From the NCBI GenBank assembly GCA_018240525.1, contig JAFEFN010000014.1, positions 894,477 through 958,476 of the forward strand: a stretch of 64,000 nucleotides of DNA. The letters are read 5' to 3'. Origin of the DNA: Pseudomonadota bacterium (GTDB taxonomy: Bacteria; Pseudomonadota; Gammaproteobacteria; Steroidobacterales; Steroidobacteraceae). The notes under the pieces are model-generated. The model saw nothing but the letters and a program-made list of their open reading frames with translations. It did not search any database and had not been told where the DNA came from. A program made the position numbers and the translations under genes. How positions within the stretch are numbered: the stretch's first letter is position 1; every line of letters begins with the position of its first letter. Below, piece after piece: positions 44,877-53,731 of this stretch.

Positions 44877-45396
44877 TCTCACGGCGCAAATCCCCATTCA
44901 GGTCCGGTACGCACCGGACACGGCTGTCCAACTCGGGAACTGCGGCTGGCGGATGAAGCGAAGACCCGTCCAGAGCAGTCGGGGGAGTCAATGCAACGGT
45001 TGTGCCTGAGAAATTAACTGATTATTTTTCAGTAACTTATGTTTACATGGACGGAGGCTGGGCGGGCGCTGGGGAGATTTTCGTCGCGCGGGGCAGACGA
45101 AGCGGAGAAAGCCATGACCTTATTAGGACGTAACCCATTGTCCAGGATGGAGAAACAGGCAGTCGCGAAGGGCAGACATAACGTCAGCCGATGTCAGAGT
45201 GTGATGGGACGCACACCTACAAGGTGATATGTCGCATTGGGGGCTTGCATCCGGAAGAAATTTGGTATTGTTGGACCTAGTTCATTCAGGCGGCTTGGGC
45301 CAGTGCTGCATGAGCTGAGAATTAGGAATAAGAGTCGAGTGACCGGGCACGGGCGAAAGCCGGCCACGACACGGAAGGTCAATGGAGGGCGTTACG
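44877..45396. other. 520-bp intergenic region between divergent XrtA-locus genes
   Basis: It separates the minus-strand FN3-lipoprotein/xrtA genes from the plus-strand PEP-CTERM gene and should carry promoters for both. A clearly AT-richer patch lies at about 45008-45050, unlike the GC-rich surroundings. I searched by eye for a -24/-12 (sigma-54) element in front of the PEP-CTERM gene and found no good match. Short frames here (for example 45039-45227 plus) show no domain. No confident promoter call is made. Confidence 0.5.
45385..45389 (+). promoter_or_regulatory. Strong ribosome-binding site of the PEP-CTERM gene
   Basis: GGAGG is followed by a 7-bp spacer to ATG 45397. It decides the start: an in-frame ATG at 45382 lies before this site and lacks one of its own. 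Confidence 0.8.
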
Positions 45397-45672
45397 ATGA
45401 AGCGGATTACCAAGATTGCAGGCCTGGCGAGCATCGTTGCCGCTACCGGAGTCATGTGGAGCGTGCCGGCGTCGGCGCTTTCCTGTGGCTCGAGCGCGTG
45501 CGCGCAGGTGCATGACCGCTGGCCGGGACGCCCCACCAGCAATATCGTCCCGCGTGCGACCACTCCCACGTCCGCCGTCCCGGAGCCGGGCATCCTGCCG
45601 CTCCTCGCGGTGGGTCTGGGTGGGGTGGGTTTCCTCGCATTGCGCCGCAAGCGCGCCAACGCGAAGATCTAA
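45397..45672 (+). CDS. Very short PEP-CTERM protein (exosortase substrate)
   Basis: A 91-residue protein. The signal peptide is at about 1-27 (ending PASA), and the mature part is only about 33 residues with two cysteines (C30, C35 in SCGSSAC) and a Pro/Thr-rich end. The sorting signal follows: VPEP at 61-64, a membrane helix at about 65-81 and the basic RRKR at 83-86. XrtA would cut at the PEP motif, leaving a peptide of roughly 35 residues. It is monocistronic: a perfect hairpin follows the stop by about 27 bp. The function of the mature peptide is unknown. Confidence 0.92.
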   Translation: MKRITKIAGLASIVAATGVMWSVPASALSCGSSACAQVHDRWPGRPTSNIVPRATTPTSAVPEPGILPLLAVGLGGVGFLALRRKRANAKI

Positions 45673-45699
45673 ACCCCGTCTCGGGCTCACTCGAGATCG

Positions 45700-45727
45700 C
45701 GAACGGCTCCCCTGCGGGAGCCGTTCG
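45700..45727 (+). terminator. Rho-independent-like terminator after the PEP-CTERM gene
   Basis: A perfect 12-bp stem (CGAACGGCTCCC with GGGAGCCGTTCG) closes a 4-nt loop CTGC and is followed by TATTT. The T-tract is short, but the stem is strong and placed 28 bp after the stop codon. Being symmetric, it could also act on the other strand. Confidence 0.75.
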
Positions 45728-45870
45728 TATTTCCGGGGCCTGTTCGCCTTAATGTGGCAGTCGGTCGATCCGTTCCCACGATAGGTGTTGCGCTGACTCT
45801 GTCGACACGGCTGCAAGGTTATAAAACCTGACGCCGTCTATTCGCGGTTCGCTATAGTTTGAACAGCCAC

Positions 45871-46815
45871 ATGCTTCACCCCCCGCCTGGACCGTCCGCC
45901 CGACCGCTCAACGCCTTCACCGTTGACGTGGAGGATTACTTTCACGTCGCCGCGCTGAGTTCGGCAATCCCACGCGACAGCTGGTCGAGCCGCGAGCTGC
46001 GGGTCGAGGGCAATACCGAGCGCCTGCTGCAGATCCTCGGCGAGCGCGGCACCCGCGCGACGTTCTTCGTGCTCGGCTGGGTGGCCGAGCGCGTGCCCGG
46101 CCTGGTCCGGCGCATTGCCGCGGCCGGGCACGAGCTCGCCTGCCACGGCTATTCGCACAAGCTTGTCTATACCCAGACGCCGGCCGAATTCCGCGAGGAG
46201 ACGGTGCGCGCCAAGAACTGCCTCGAGGACACCATCGGGCACAGCGTGCTCGGCTACCGCGCCGCCAGCTTCTCCGTGACCCGCCAGTCGCTCTGGGCGC
46301 TGGACATCCTGATCGACCTGGGCTTTCGCTACGACTCGTCGATCTTCCCGATCCATCACGACCTGTACGGACTGCCGGGCGCCATCCCCGAGCCGCACCG
46401 CGTGTCGGCGCCTTCGGGGCGAACGCTGGCGGAATTTCCCATGTCGGCGGCCACCTTCCTCGGCCTGCAGGTCCCGGTCTCCGGCGGGGGTTACTTCCGC
46501 ATCCTGCCCTACTGGCTGACGCGTGCGGGGCTGAAGCAGATCAACGAGCAGCTCCAGCGCCCGTTCGCCTTCTACCTGCATCCCTGGGAGCTCGACCCGG
46601 GGCAGCCCCGCTTCGAGGTCAGCGCCTTCTCGCGCTTCCGCCACTACACCCACCTGTCGCGATGCGAGGCGCGCCTGCGCCGGGTGCTGGGCGACTTCGC
46701 CTTCGGCTCGATGGAAGAGGCGTTGCAGCAGCGCGGGCTGCTGGCCACCGAGGCTAGGCGGCTGCGGCCGCTGCTGGCGACGCCGCCGCTGGCGCACCAG
46801 CCGTCGGTAGGCTGA
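45871..46815 (+). CDS. Polysaccharide deacetylase of the XrtA locus (NodB fold with DUF3473)
   Basis: A 314-residue NodB-type deacetylase: FTVDVEDYFHV holds the catalytic/metal Asp pair, LACHGYSHKLVY the H-x3-H metal motif, and YRAASFSV plus DSSIFP are later family motifs. The C-terminal block PFAFYLHPWELDPGQPRF is the DUF3473 extension typical of exosortase A loci. It would N-deacetylate (or O-deacetylate) the exopolysaccharide. ATG 45871 is used; TTG 45859 would add four residues. Its last 62 bp overlap the convergent histidine kinase gene. Confidence 0.92.
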   Translation: MLHPPPGPSARPLNAFTVDVEDYFHVAALSSAIPRDSWSSRELRVEGNTERLLQILGERGTRATFFVLGWVAERVPGLVRRIAAAGHELACHGYSHKLVYTQTPAEFREETVRAKNCLEDTIGHSVLGYRAASFSVTRQSLWALDILIDLGFRYDSSIFPIHHDLYGLPGAIPEPHRVSAPSGRTLAEFPMSAATFLGLQVPVSGGGYFRILPYWLTRAGLKQINEQLQRPFAFYLHPWELDPGQPRFEVSAFSRFRHYTHLSRCEARLRRVLGDFAFGSMEEALQQRGLLATEARRLRPLLATPPLAHQPSVG

Positions 46816-48151
46816 CGCTGACCACCAGACCGCCGCCCGCGGCGTTCGCGGCACTGATGCGACCGCCGTGCACCGCCACGGCACGGGCCGCGATCGCAAG
46901 TCCCAGCCCCTCGCCGCCGGCGCTGCGGTGCTCGCGCGCGCGGTCGACGCGGTAGAACGGCTCGAAGATCAGCGCGAGATCCGTCTCGGGCACGCCGGGC
47001 CCCTCATCGTGCACCACGACCTCGAGCGCCTCGGCCCCGCCCGCTCCGGTGCGTCGCGCACCGATGCTCACCCCCGTTCCCACGGGGCTGTAGCGCACGG
47101 CATTGCGGATCACGTTCTCGAACGCGCTGCGCAGCAGCTCCCGGTCCGCCGGCAGTCGCAGGTCCCCGTGCGCCTGCACGAGCACCGTGCAGCCCTGCGC
47201 GTCCGCCTCGATGGCCACCTCGTCGGCGATGCCGCGCAGCAGCTCCCCGAGGTCGACTGCGCTGCGCTCGAGCTCCTGCAGCGGCCGCTCCAGCCGGACC
47301 AGCTGGAGCGTGCGGGCGATGAGCTGCTCGAGCCGGTCAGCCTCCGTCCCGGCGCGCAGGAGGTGTCGCTCGGCGGCATCCGGATCGCGGCGCGCGAGCG
47401 ACAGCGCCAGCTGCAGGCGGGCCAGCGGCGAGCGCAGCTCGTGCGAGACGTCGCGCATCAGCTGCTGCTTGCCCTCCAGCAGCTGCCGCAGCCGCTCCGC
47501 CATGGCATCCAGGTCCTTGGCGAGGAGGCCCAGGTCATCCTTGCGGCCCTTCAGTGCGGGGAGCACCCGGGTACTGAGGTCCCCGGCCGCCAGCTGCCGC
47601 GTGGCCAGGCGCAGCTTGTCGACGGGTGCGACCAGGTAGCGCGCCAGCACCAGGCACACCGCCGCACTGGCGACGATCGCGATCAGCAGGATCGCGAGCG
47701 GCACCCCCGGCAGCTCCAGCTCCCCGAACAGACGGGGAACCCCGTGAACGGGCCCCACGACCACGTGGTAGGCCCCGCCGCCGGCCTCCACCAGGACCAG
47801 CGCCCCGCCGACCGGGGCGATCGAGCCCGGCGCGGCCCCGGCGGCCACGTCGTTGGGCGAGGCACGCAGGAGCGCCGGCAGCGTGCGTCCCAGCATCTCC
47901 TGCCCGTCGGGACCGACGATGAAGGTGCGCCCGGCCGGATCGGGGGGCAGGGACAGCAGCCACTGCCTGAGCGAGCCGGCGCCGCCGGACTCGAAGGCGC
48001 GCGCGGCCTGCGCGTACAGCTGGCCGCGCTGCACCCAGGGCCGCTCGGTGCGGTGCGAGGTGGCATTGACGGCCACCGTCACGGTGCCCACCAGGATCAG
48101 CGCCAGGGCCACCCAGAACGCGAGAAAGATCCGCCAGTAGAGTGAGCGCAC
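46754..48151 (-). CDS. Sensor histidine kinase (CpxA-like)
   Basis: A 465-residue membrane kinase. It has a first membrane helix at about 7-29, a periplasmic sensor region (about 30-148), a second helix (about 150-170) and HAMP (about 171-222). HisKA carries H237 in RDVSHELRSPLARL. HATPase_c has N-box ENVIRNAVRYSP, HDEGPGVPE and GGEGLGLAIA. It ends in an Ala-rich tail that overlaps the convergent deacetylase gene by 62 bp. It lies 4 bp after the response regulator gene at the end of the efflux operon, so it likely senses envelope stress or drugs and adjusts pump expression. Confidence 0.93.
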   Translation of the reverse strand: MRSLYWRIFLAFWVALALILVGTVTVAVNATSHRTERPWVQRGQLYAQAARAFESGGAGSLRQWLLSLPPDPAGRTFIVGPDGQEMLGRTLPALLRASPNDVAAGAAPGSIAPVGGALVLVEAGGGAYHVVVGPVHGVPRLFGELELPGVPLAILLIAIVASAAVCLVLARYLVAPVDKLRLATRQLAAGDLSTRVLPALKGRKDDLGLLAKDLDAMAERLRQLLEGKQQLMRDVSHELRSPLARLQLALSLARRDPDAAERHLLRAGTEADRLEQLIARTLQLVRLERPLQELERSAVDLGELLRGIADEVAIEADAQGCTVLVQAHGDLRLPADRELLRSAFENVIRNAVRYSPVGTGVSIGARRTGAGGAEALEVVVHDEGPGVPETDLALIFEPFYRVDRAREHRSAGGEGLGLAIAARAVAVHGGRISAANAAGGGLVVSVSLPTAGAPAAASPAAAAAA

Positions 48152-48155
48152 AGTG

Positions 48156-48872
48156 TTACTCCTGGGCCGGCGGCGCGCTCAGCGTCAGGGCGTAGCCGGC
48201 GCCCCGCACGCCCTGGACGCTCACCCGGTCGCTGTGGCGGAGGATCTTGCGGCGCAGGTTGCTCACGTGCGTATCGAGGCTGCGGTCGGTGGGGAGCAAT
48301 CGCCGGCCGAGCGCCTGCTGCTGCAGCTCCTCGCGCGAGACCGTGCGCGTGTCGGCGCGGACCAGCAGCTCGAGGATGCGCAGTTCCGCGGAGGTGAGCT
48401 CCAGATCGGCCTCGCCCACCTGGGCGCGGCGCGCGCGCAGGTCAAGACGCAGCGGTCCCCACTGCAGCAGTGAGTCCCCTCCCCCGGCCTCCCCCATGCG
48501 CCGCAGCACCGCGCGGATCCGCGCCACGAGCTCGCGCGGGCTGAAGGGCTTGGCCAGGTAGTCGTCGGCACCGAGCTCCAGGCCGACGACGCGGTCGATC
48601 TCCTCCCCACGGGCGGTGAGCATGATGACCGGCACGCGACTGACGGTGCGGATCCGTCGCAGCACCTCGAAGCCGGAGAGCTCCGGCAGCATCACGTCCA
48701 GGATCACCAGGTCCACCGGCGAACGCACCAGGAGCTCGAGGCCCTCGGAGCCTGTGCCGGCGGTGACGGCCGCGAACCCCTCGAGCGTCAGGTACTCATC
48801 CAGCATGGCGCACAGTGTCTGGTCGTCATCGACGATCAGCAGTGTGGGCTTCGGTTCACTCAGAGGGGCCAC
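48156..48872 (-). CDS. OmpR-family response regulator (CpxR-like)
   Basis: A receiver domain (LLIVDDDQTL acidic pocket, phospho-acceptor D59 in VILDVMLPE, PVIMLTARG, LAKPF) is followed by a winged-helix DNA-binding domain ending DTHVSNLRRKIL and GVRGAGYAL. The receiver sequence is closest in feel to CpxR. GTG 48872 puts the receiver strand about ten residues from the start as usual; ATG 48917 is an alternative that adds 15 atypical residues. It follows the outer-membrane efflux gene by about 75 bp and precedes its kinase by 4 bp. Confidence 0.9.
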   Translation of the reverse strand: MAPLSEPKPTLLIVDDDQTLCAMLDEYLTLEGFAAVTAGTGSEGLELLVRSPVDLVILDVMLPELSGFEVLRRIRTVSRVPVIMLTARGEEIDRVVGLELGADDYLAKPFSPRELVARIRAVLRRMGEAGGGDSLLQWGPLRLDLRARRAQVGEADLELTSAELRILELLVRADTRTVSREELQQQALGRRLLPTDRSLDTHVSNLRRKILRHSDRVSVQGVRGAGYALTLSAPPAQE

Positions 48873-48947
48873 GGTGTTCAAACGATACACGCTCCCGCCG
48901 CGGACGGCCGCGGCCATCGGGACCGTGCACCCCGCGGGCTGCCCACC

Positions 48948-50420
48948 TCAGCGCCCTGCACCCTGGGCCAGCTGCGCCGCAGCGCCGCCCGGCGTGCCGA
49001 GGCTCGCGGCCTCCCAGCCGCCGCCGAGCGCCTGCACCAGGGCGACGCTGGCATTCATGCGGCTCTGGCGGATGTTCAGCAGTGACTGCGATGCTGCGAG
49101 TGCGGTCGCCTGCGCGGTGACCACGGTGGTGTAGCTGACGACCCCGGCCTTGTACTCATTCAGCGCCAGCCGCACCGCCTCGTTGGCGGATTTCACGGTC
49201 TCATCCTGCACGGCGTACTCGGCCTCGAGGATGCGCAGCGTCGCCAGCTGGTCCTCGACCTGCTGGAAAGCGACGAGCACCGCCTGGCGGTAGTTGGCCA
49301 CCGCCTGGTCGTAGGTCGCGCGGGCCTGGCGCACCTGCGCCGAGCGCAGGCCGAAATCGAACAGCGTCATCGTCGCGTTGCCGCCGAAGGACCACACCTC
49401 GCTCGGGGCCTTGAACAGTTCGGAAGCCTGGTTGCTGGCAAAGCCTGCCAGGCCGCTCAGCGTGAGGGCAGGGAAATAGGCGGCGATGGCCACGCCGATC
49501 TGCGCGTTCGCCGCCGCCATGTTGCGCTCGGCGGCCGCCACCGTCGGGTTGCGCTCCAGGAGCGTCGAGGGGACCCCGGCGGGGGCGACCGGCACGCTGG
49601 CCCCGAAGGGGGCTGGCGCGATCGCGAAGTCCGCCGGGGCCCTGCCCACCAGCACCGCGATCGCATGCTCGAGGGTGGCGCGCGTGACCCCGACGGCCAG
49701 CCGCTGGGACTGGGCGCCGCCGAGCTGGGTCTGCGCGGTGATCACGTCCGCCTTGGCGACGATGCCCACCTTGTACTGGTTCTGCGTGATCTGGAGCGAG
49801 CGCTGGTAGGCGGCCACGGTCTCATCGAGCAGCTTGCGCGTCTCGTCGGCCACCCGCAGGTCGATGTAGTCGGTGGCGAGCGCAGCCTGCGCGGACAGGC
49901 GCGCGGCGGCCAGCTCGGCCTCGCTCGCCTGGGCGTTTGCCAGTTGCGCTTCGACCGTGCGGCGGATCTTGCCCCAGACGTCCGGTGCCCAGGAGGCGGT
50001 CCCCTCGACCGCGAACGTGTTGTACGGATGCGCGGCGGGGACGACCACGCCGCCGGTGCCGCCGCTGCTGTTGGCGCGGCCGCCCGAGCGGGTGGCATCG
50101 GCGGTGACGCCCACGGTGGGCAGGTAGGCGGCACGTGCCTGGCTGACCAGGGCGCGCGACTCGCGCCAGGCGGCCTCCGAGGCTTTCAGCGTCTGGTTGG
50201 AGATGTCGATCTGGCGCTCGAGCTCATCGAGCACCGGGTCGTTGTAGACCGACCACCACGGGCTGGCGCTCGCAGGCTCGGCGGGCGCGGCCGGCTTCCA
50301 GCCCTCGGCCTCCTTGAACTGCGCCGGCACGGGCGCCTCCGGGCGGTGGTAGTTGGGCCCGACGGCACAGCCGGTGAGGAGCAGTGCGCAGGAGACGGAT
50401 GCGGCGAGGTGGCTCTTCAT
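48948..50420 (-). CDS. Efflux outer-membrane lipoprotein (OprM/NodT family)
   Basis: A 490-residue TolC-like channel. The lipobox LLLTGC gives an acylated N-terminus, then VGPNYHRPEAPVPAQF, the standard start of the family. Two OEP repeats follow with long helical segments (ASEAAWRESRALVSQARAAYLP, YDQAVANYRQAVLVAFQQVEDQLA). It provides the outer-membrane exit for the MdtABC-type pump encoded just upstream (ATGA overlap with mdtC). Confidence 0.94.
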   Translation of the reverse strand: MKSHLAASVSCALLLTGCAVGPNYHRPEAPVPAQFKEAEGWKPAAPAEPASASPWWSVYNDPVLDELERQIDISNQTLKASEAAWRESRALVSQARAAYLPTVGVTADATRSGGRANSSGGTGGVVVPAAHPYNTFAVEGTASWAPDVWGKIRRTVEAQLANAQASEAELAAARLSAQAALATDYIDLRVADETRKLLDETVAAYQRSLQITQNQYKVGIVAKADVITAQTQLGGAQSQRLAVGVTRATLEHAIAVLVGRAPADFAIAPAPFGASVPVAPAGVPSTLLERNPTVAAAERNMAAANAQIGVAIAAYFPALTLSGLAGFASNQASELFKAPSEVWSFGGNATMTLFDFGLRSAQVRQARATYDQAVANYRQAVLVAFQQVEDQLATLRILEAEYAVQDETVKSANEAVRLALNEYKAGVVSYTTVVTAQATALAASQSLLNIRQSRMNASVALVQALGGGWEAASLGTPGGAAAQLAQGAGR

Positions 50421-53400
50421 GGTGTGGCGGGCGCAGCGGCCGGCTGCAGCGGCCCGGAAGCAGGGCCGTGTGTCCGCTGGCGGTTGGCCCAGCGGCCGAA
50501 GCGGTCCAGGTACAGGTACATGACCGGCGTGGTGAACAGGGTGAGGATCTGGCTGACGATGAGGCCGCCGACGATGGCGATGCCGAGCGGCTGGCGCAGC
50601 TCCGCGCCGTCGCCGCGGCCGAAGGCCAGCGGCAGCGCCCCGAGCAGGGCGGCCATGGTGGTCATCATGATCGGCCGGAACCGCCGCAGCGCCGCCTCGT
50701 AGATGGCGCGGTCGGGGTCCATGCCCTGGTGGCGCTGCGCATCCAGCGCAAAGTCGATCATCATGATGGCGTTCTTCTTCACGATGCCGATCAGCAGGAT
50801 CACCCCGATCAGGGCGATCAGGCTGAACTCGGTGCTGAACAGGCGCAGCGCGAGCACCGCACCCAGCCCCGCCGAGGGCAGCGTCGAGAGGATCGTGACC
50901 GGGTGGATGTAGCTCTCATACAGCACGCCGAGCACCACGTAGACCGCGGCAAGCGCGGCGAGGATGAGCACCGGCTCGCTGCTCAGGGACTGCTGGAACA
51001 CGGCGGCCGTGCCCTGGAAGCTGCCATGGATGCTGGCCGGCACGCCCACCTCGTTCATCACCCGCGCGATGGCATCGGTGGCGTGGCTGAGCGAGACATT
51101 CTCGGGCAGGTTGAAGGAGACGGTGGTGGCGACGAAGGTACCCTGGTGGTTCACCGCCAGCGGCGTGGTCCCCGGGTGGTAGCTGGTGAAGGCCGCCAGC
51201 GGGACCATCGGCTCGCGGGCCACGCTGACCGCGGAGCCGGTGGAGACCGCGCCGCGGCCGGAGTTGGCGAGGCTGTTGTTGGCGAGGTTGCGCGCCGTGT
51301 CACTGGCGATGGCGGCGGCGGTCGTGCTCGCGGCGGTCTGCGCCGAGGCCACGGTACCGGCGACGGCCTGCGAGGCCTGCGTCCCGGAGACGGTGCCGCC
51401 GGAGGTGCTGACCCAGATGTCCTTCAGCGTCTCGGGGCTCTGCCAGAACTGCGGCGCCAGTTCCATGACCACGTGGTACTGGTTGAGCGGGTTGTAGATG
51501 GTCGAGACGTCGCGCTGCCCGAAGGCATCGTAGAGCGTGGCATCGATGGTGGCCGGGTTGAGCTTCAGGCGCGAGGCCGTATCGCGGTCGATGGTGAGGT
51601 CGATCTCCTGGCCGTTCTGCTGCTGGTCGGAGTTGACCTCGGTGAGCTCCGGGGCGTGCGACAGGGCCTCGGCGACCCTTGGCGCCCAGGTGTCGATGTC
51701 GGCGACGTTGTCCGCCTGCAGGGTGTACTGGTACTGGGCGTTGCTCTGCCGGCCGCCGCTGCGGATATCCTGGGAGGCCTGCAGGAACAGTCGCGCGCCG
51801 GCCACCTGGTTCAGCTTGGGACGCAGGCGCGCGATCACCTGGTCGGCGGACGCCGTGCGACCGGGCTTCGCCTTCAGCGACAGGAAGACGAAGCCGCTGT
51901 TGGCCTGGCCCCCGCCCTGCGAGCCCCCGCCGGTGAAGCCCACGACGGTGTCCACGTCCGGGTCGGCCTTGACGATGCCCATGAACTGCCTGAGCTTCTT
52001 CGACATCGCCTGGAAGGAGATCGCCTGGTCGGCCTGGATGCCGCCGATGACCCGCCCGGTGTCCTGCTGCGGGAAGAACCCCTTGGGGATCACGCGGAAC
52101 AGGTAGACGTTGAAGATCACCGTCGCCGCAAGCATCACCATCACCAGCCCCCGGTTGCGCAGCGCCCAGCGCAGCGCCCGGCCGTAGCCCTGCAAGGTGG
52201 CCTGGAAGGCGCGCTCGCTCGCGGCGTACCAGCGGCCCTGCCGCTTCGGATCGTGCCTGCGGATCAGGCGCGAGCACATCATCGGCGTCGTGGTCAGCGA
52301 GACCACCAGCGAGACCAGCACGGCCACCGAGAGCGTGACGGAGAACTCGCGGAAGAGGCGACCCACCAGCCCGCCCATGGCGAGGATCGGGATGAACACG
52401 GCGACCAGTGACAGGCTCATCGACAGGACCGTGAAGCCGACTTCCCGCGCGCCCTGGATGGCGGCCTGCAGGCGCGGCATGCCGGCCTCGACGTGCCGCG
52501 TGATGTTCTCGAGCACGACGATGGCATCGTCGACCACGAAGCCGGTGGCGATGATCAGCGCCATCAGCGACAGGTTGTCCAGGCTGTAGCCGAGCAGGTA
52601 CATCGCCCCGAAGGTGCCCAGCAGCGAGATCGGCACCGCTGCGGCCGGCACCAGCGTCGCCCGGCCGTTGCGCAGAAACAGGAACACCACCAGCACCACG
52701 AGCGAGATCGCCACCAGCAGCGTGCGCTCCACGTCGTGCAGCGAGGCGCGGATGGTGGTGGTGCGGTCGATGGCCACCTTCATGTCGATGTCGGACGGGA
52801 TGGAGGCCTTGAGCGCCGGGATCAGCGACTTGATCCGGTCGACCGTGTCGATGATGTTGGCGTTGGGCTGGCGGTACAGGATCACCAGCACCGCCGGCTT
52901 GCCGTCGGCAAGGCCCAGGTTGCGCACGTTCTCCACCGAGTCGAGCACTTCGCCGACATCGCTCAGGCGCACCGCGTTGCCATTGCGGTAGGCCACGATC
53001 AGGTTGCGGTACTGCGCTGCCTGGGTCGCCTGGTCGTTGGTGTAGATCTGGTAGCGCTCGCCGCCGACGTCGATCGAGCCCTTCGGGGTGTTGGCATTGG
53101 CCGAGGCGAGCGCGGCGCGCACGTCCTCCAGGCCGATGCCGTACTTGAAGAGCGCGCTGGGGTTGAGTTCCACGCGCACCGCCGGCAGCGAGCTGCCACC
53201 GATCTGCACCTGGCCCACGCCCTTCACCTGCGAGAGCTTCTGCGCGAGGATCGTGTCGGCCGCATCGTACATCTGCCCGGCGGTGAGCGTCGGGGAGGTG
53301 AGCGCGAGGATCAGGATCGGCGCATCGGCCGTGTTCACCTTGCGGTAGGTGGGATTGCTGCGCAGCGAGGTGGGCAGGTCCGCGCGCGCCGCATTGATGG

Positions 53401-53731
53401 CCGCCTCGACATCGCGCGCCGCGCCGTCGATGTCGCGGTTGAGCCCGAACTGCAGGATGACGTGCGTGCTGCCCACGGCACTCGAGGAGGTCATCTCGGT
53501 CACGTCGGCGATCTGGCCCAGATGGCGCTCGAGCGGCGTGGCCACCGTGGCGGCCATGACATCCGGACTCGCCCCCGCCAGGCTCGCACTGACCGCAATC
53601 GTGGGAGAGTCGACCTGCGGCAGCGGCGACACGGGCAGCTTGGTGTAGGCGAGGATCCCGGCCAGCGCCAGGCCGACGCTCAAGAGCACGGTGGCCACCG
53701 GGCGGTGGATGAAGGGTTCCGAGAGGTTCAC
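50417..53731 (-). CDS. mdtC: RND efflux pump subunit, MdtC-type
   Basis: A 1104-residue RND transporter of 12 membrane helices. The N-terminus FIHRPVATVLLSVGLALAGI and SMSLSLVAVFIPILAMGGL follow MdtC closely, as does TGFVVDDAIVVLENI (the helix-4 proton-relay Asp pair is visible). MdtC-type subunits form a heterotrimer with MdtB. A low-complexity Ala/Ser/Thr-rich insert of about 60 residues (about 775-837), absent from the MdtB paralogue here, lengthens the protein. It overlaps both neighbours by ATGA. Confidence 0.94.
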   Translation of the reverse strand: MNLSEPFIHRPVATVLLSVGLALAGILAYTKLPVSPLPQVDSPTIAVSASLAGASPDVMAATVATPLERHLGQIADVTEMTSSSAVGSTHVILQFGLNRDIDGAARDVEAAINAARADLPTSLRSNPTYRKVNTADAPILILALTSPTLTAGQMYDAADTILAQKLSQVKGVGQVQIGGSSLPAVRVELNPSALFKYGIGLEDVRAALASANANTPKGSIDVGGERYQIYTNDQATQAAQYRNLIVAYRNGNAVRLSDVGEVLDSVENVRNLGLADGKPAVLVILYRQPNANIIDTVDRIKSLIPALKASIPSDIDMKVAIDRTTTIRASLHDVERTLLVAISLVVLVVFLFLRNGRATLVPAAAVPISLLGTFGAMYLLGYSLDNLSLMALIIATGFVVDDAIVVLENITRHVEAGMPRLQAAIQGAREVGFTVLSMSLSLVAVFIPILAMGGLVGRLFREFSVTLSVAVLVSLVVSLTTTPMMCSRLIRRHDPKRQGRWYAASERAFQATLQGYGRALRWALRNRGLVMVMLAATVIFNVYLFRVIPKGFFPQQDTGRVIGGIQADQAISFQAMSKKLRQFMGIVKADPDVDTVVGFTGGGSQGGGQANSGFVFLSLKAKPGRTASADQVIARLRPKLNQVAGARLFLQASQDIRSGGRQSNAQYQYTLQADNVADIDTWAPRVAEALSHAPELTEVNSDQQQNGQEIDLTIDRDTASRLKLNPATIDATLYDAFGQRDVSTIYNPLNQYHVVMELAPQFWQSPETLKDIWVSTSGGTVSGTQASQAVAGTVASAQTAASTTAAAIASDTARNLANNSLANSGRGAVSTGSAVSVAREPMVPLAAFTSYHPGTTPLAVNHQGTFVATTVSFNLPENVSLSHATDAIARVMNEVGVPASIHGSFQGTAAVFQQSLSSEPVLILAALAAVYVVLGVLYESYIHPVTILSTLPSAGLGAVLALRLFSTEFSLIALIGVILLIGIVKKNAIMMIDFALDAQRHQGMDPDRAIYEAALRRFRPIMMTTMAALLGALPLAFGRGDGAELRQPLGIAIVGGLIVSQILTLFTTPVMYLYLDRFGRWANRQRTHGPASGPLQPAAAPATP

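Noticed and set aside
45039..45227. 62-codon plus-strand frame upstream of the PEP-CTERM gene
   Set aside because: No ribosome-binding site, no domain, and atypical composition compared with real genes here.
45100..45396. Sigma-54 (-24/-12) promoter or c-di-GMP riboswitch in front of the PEP-CTERM gene
   Set aside because: Candidate GG...GC pairs had the wrong spacing and the riboswitch core sequence was not found; not supported by eye.
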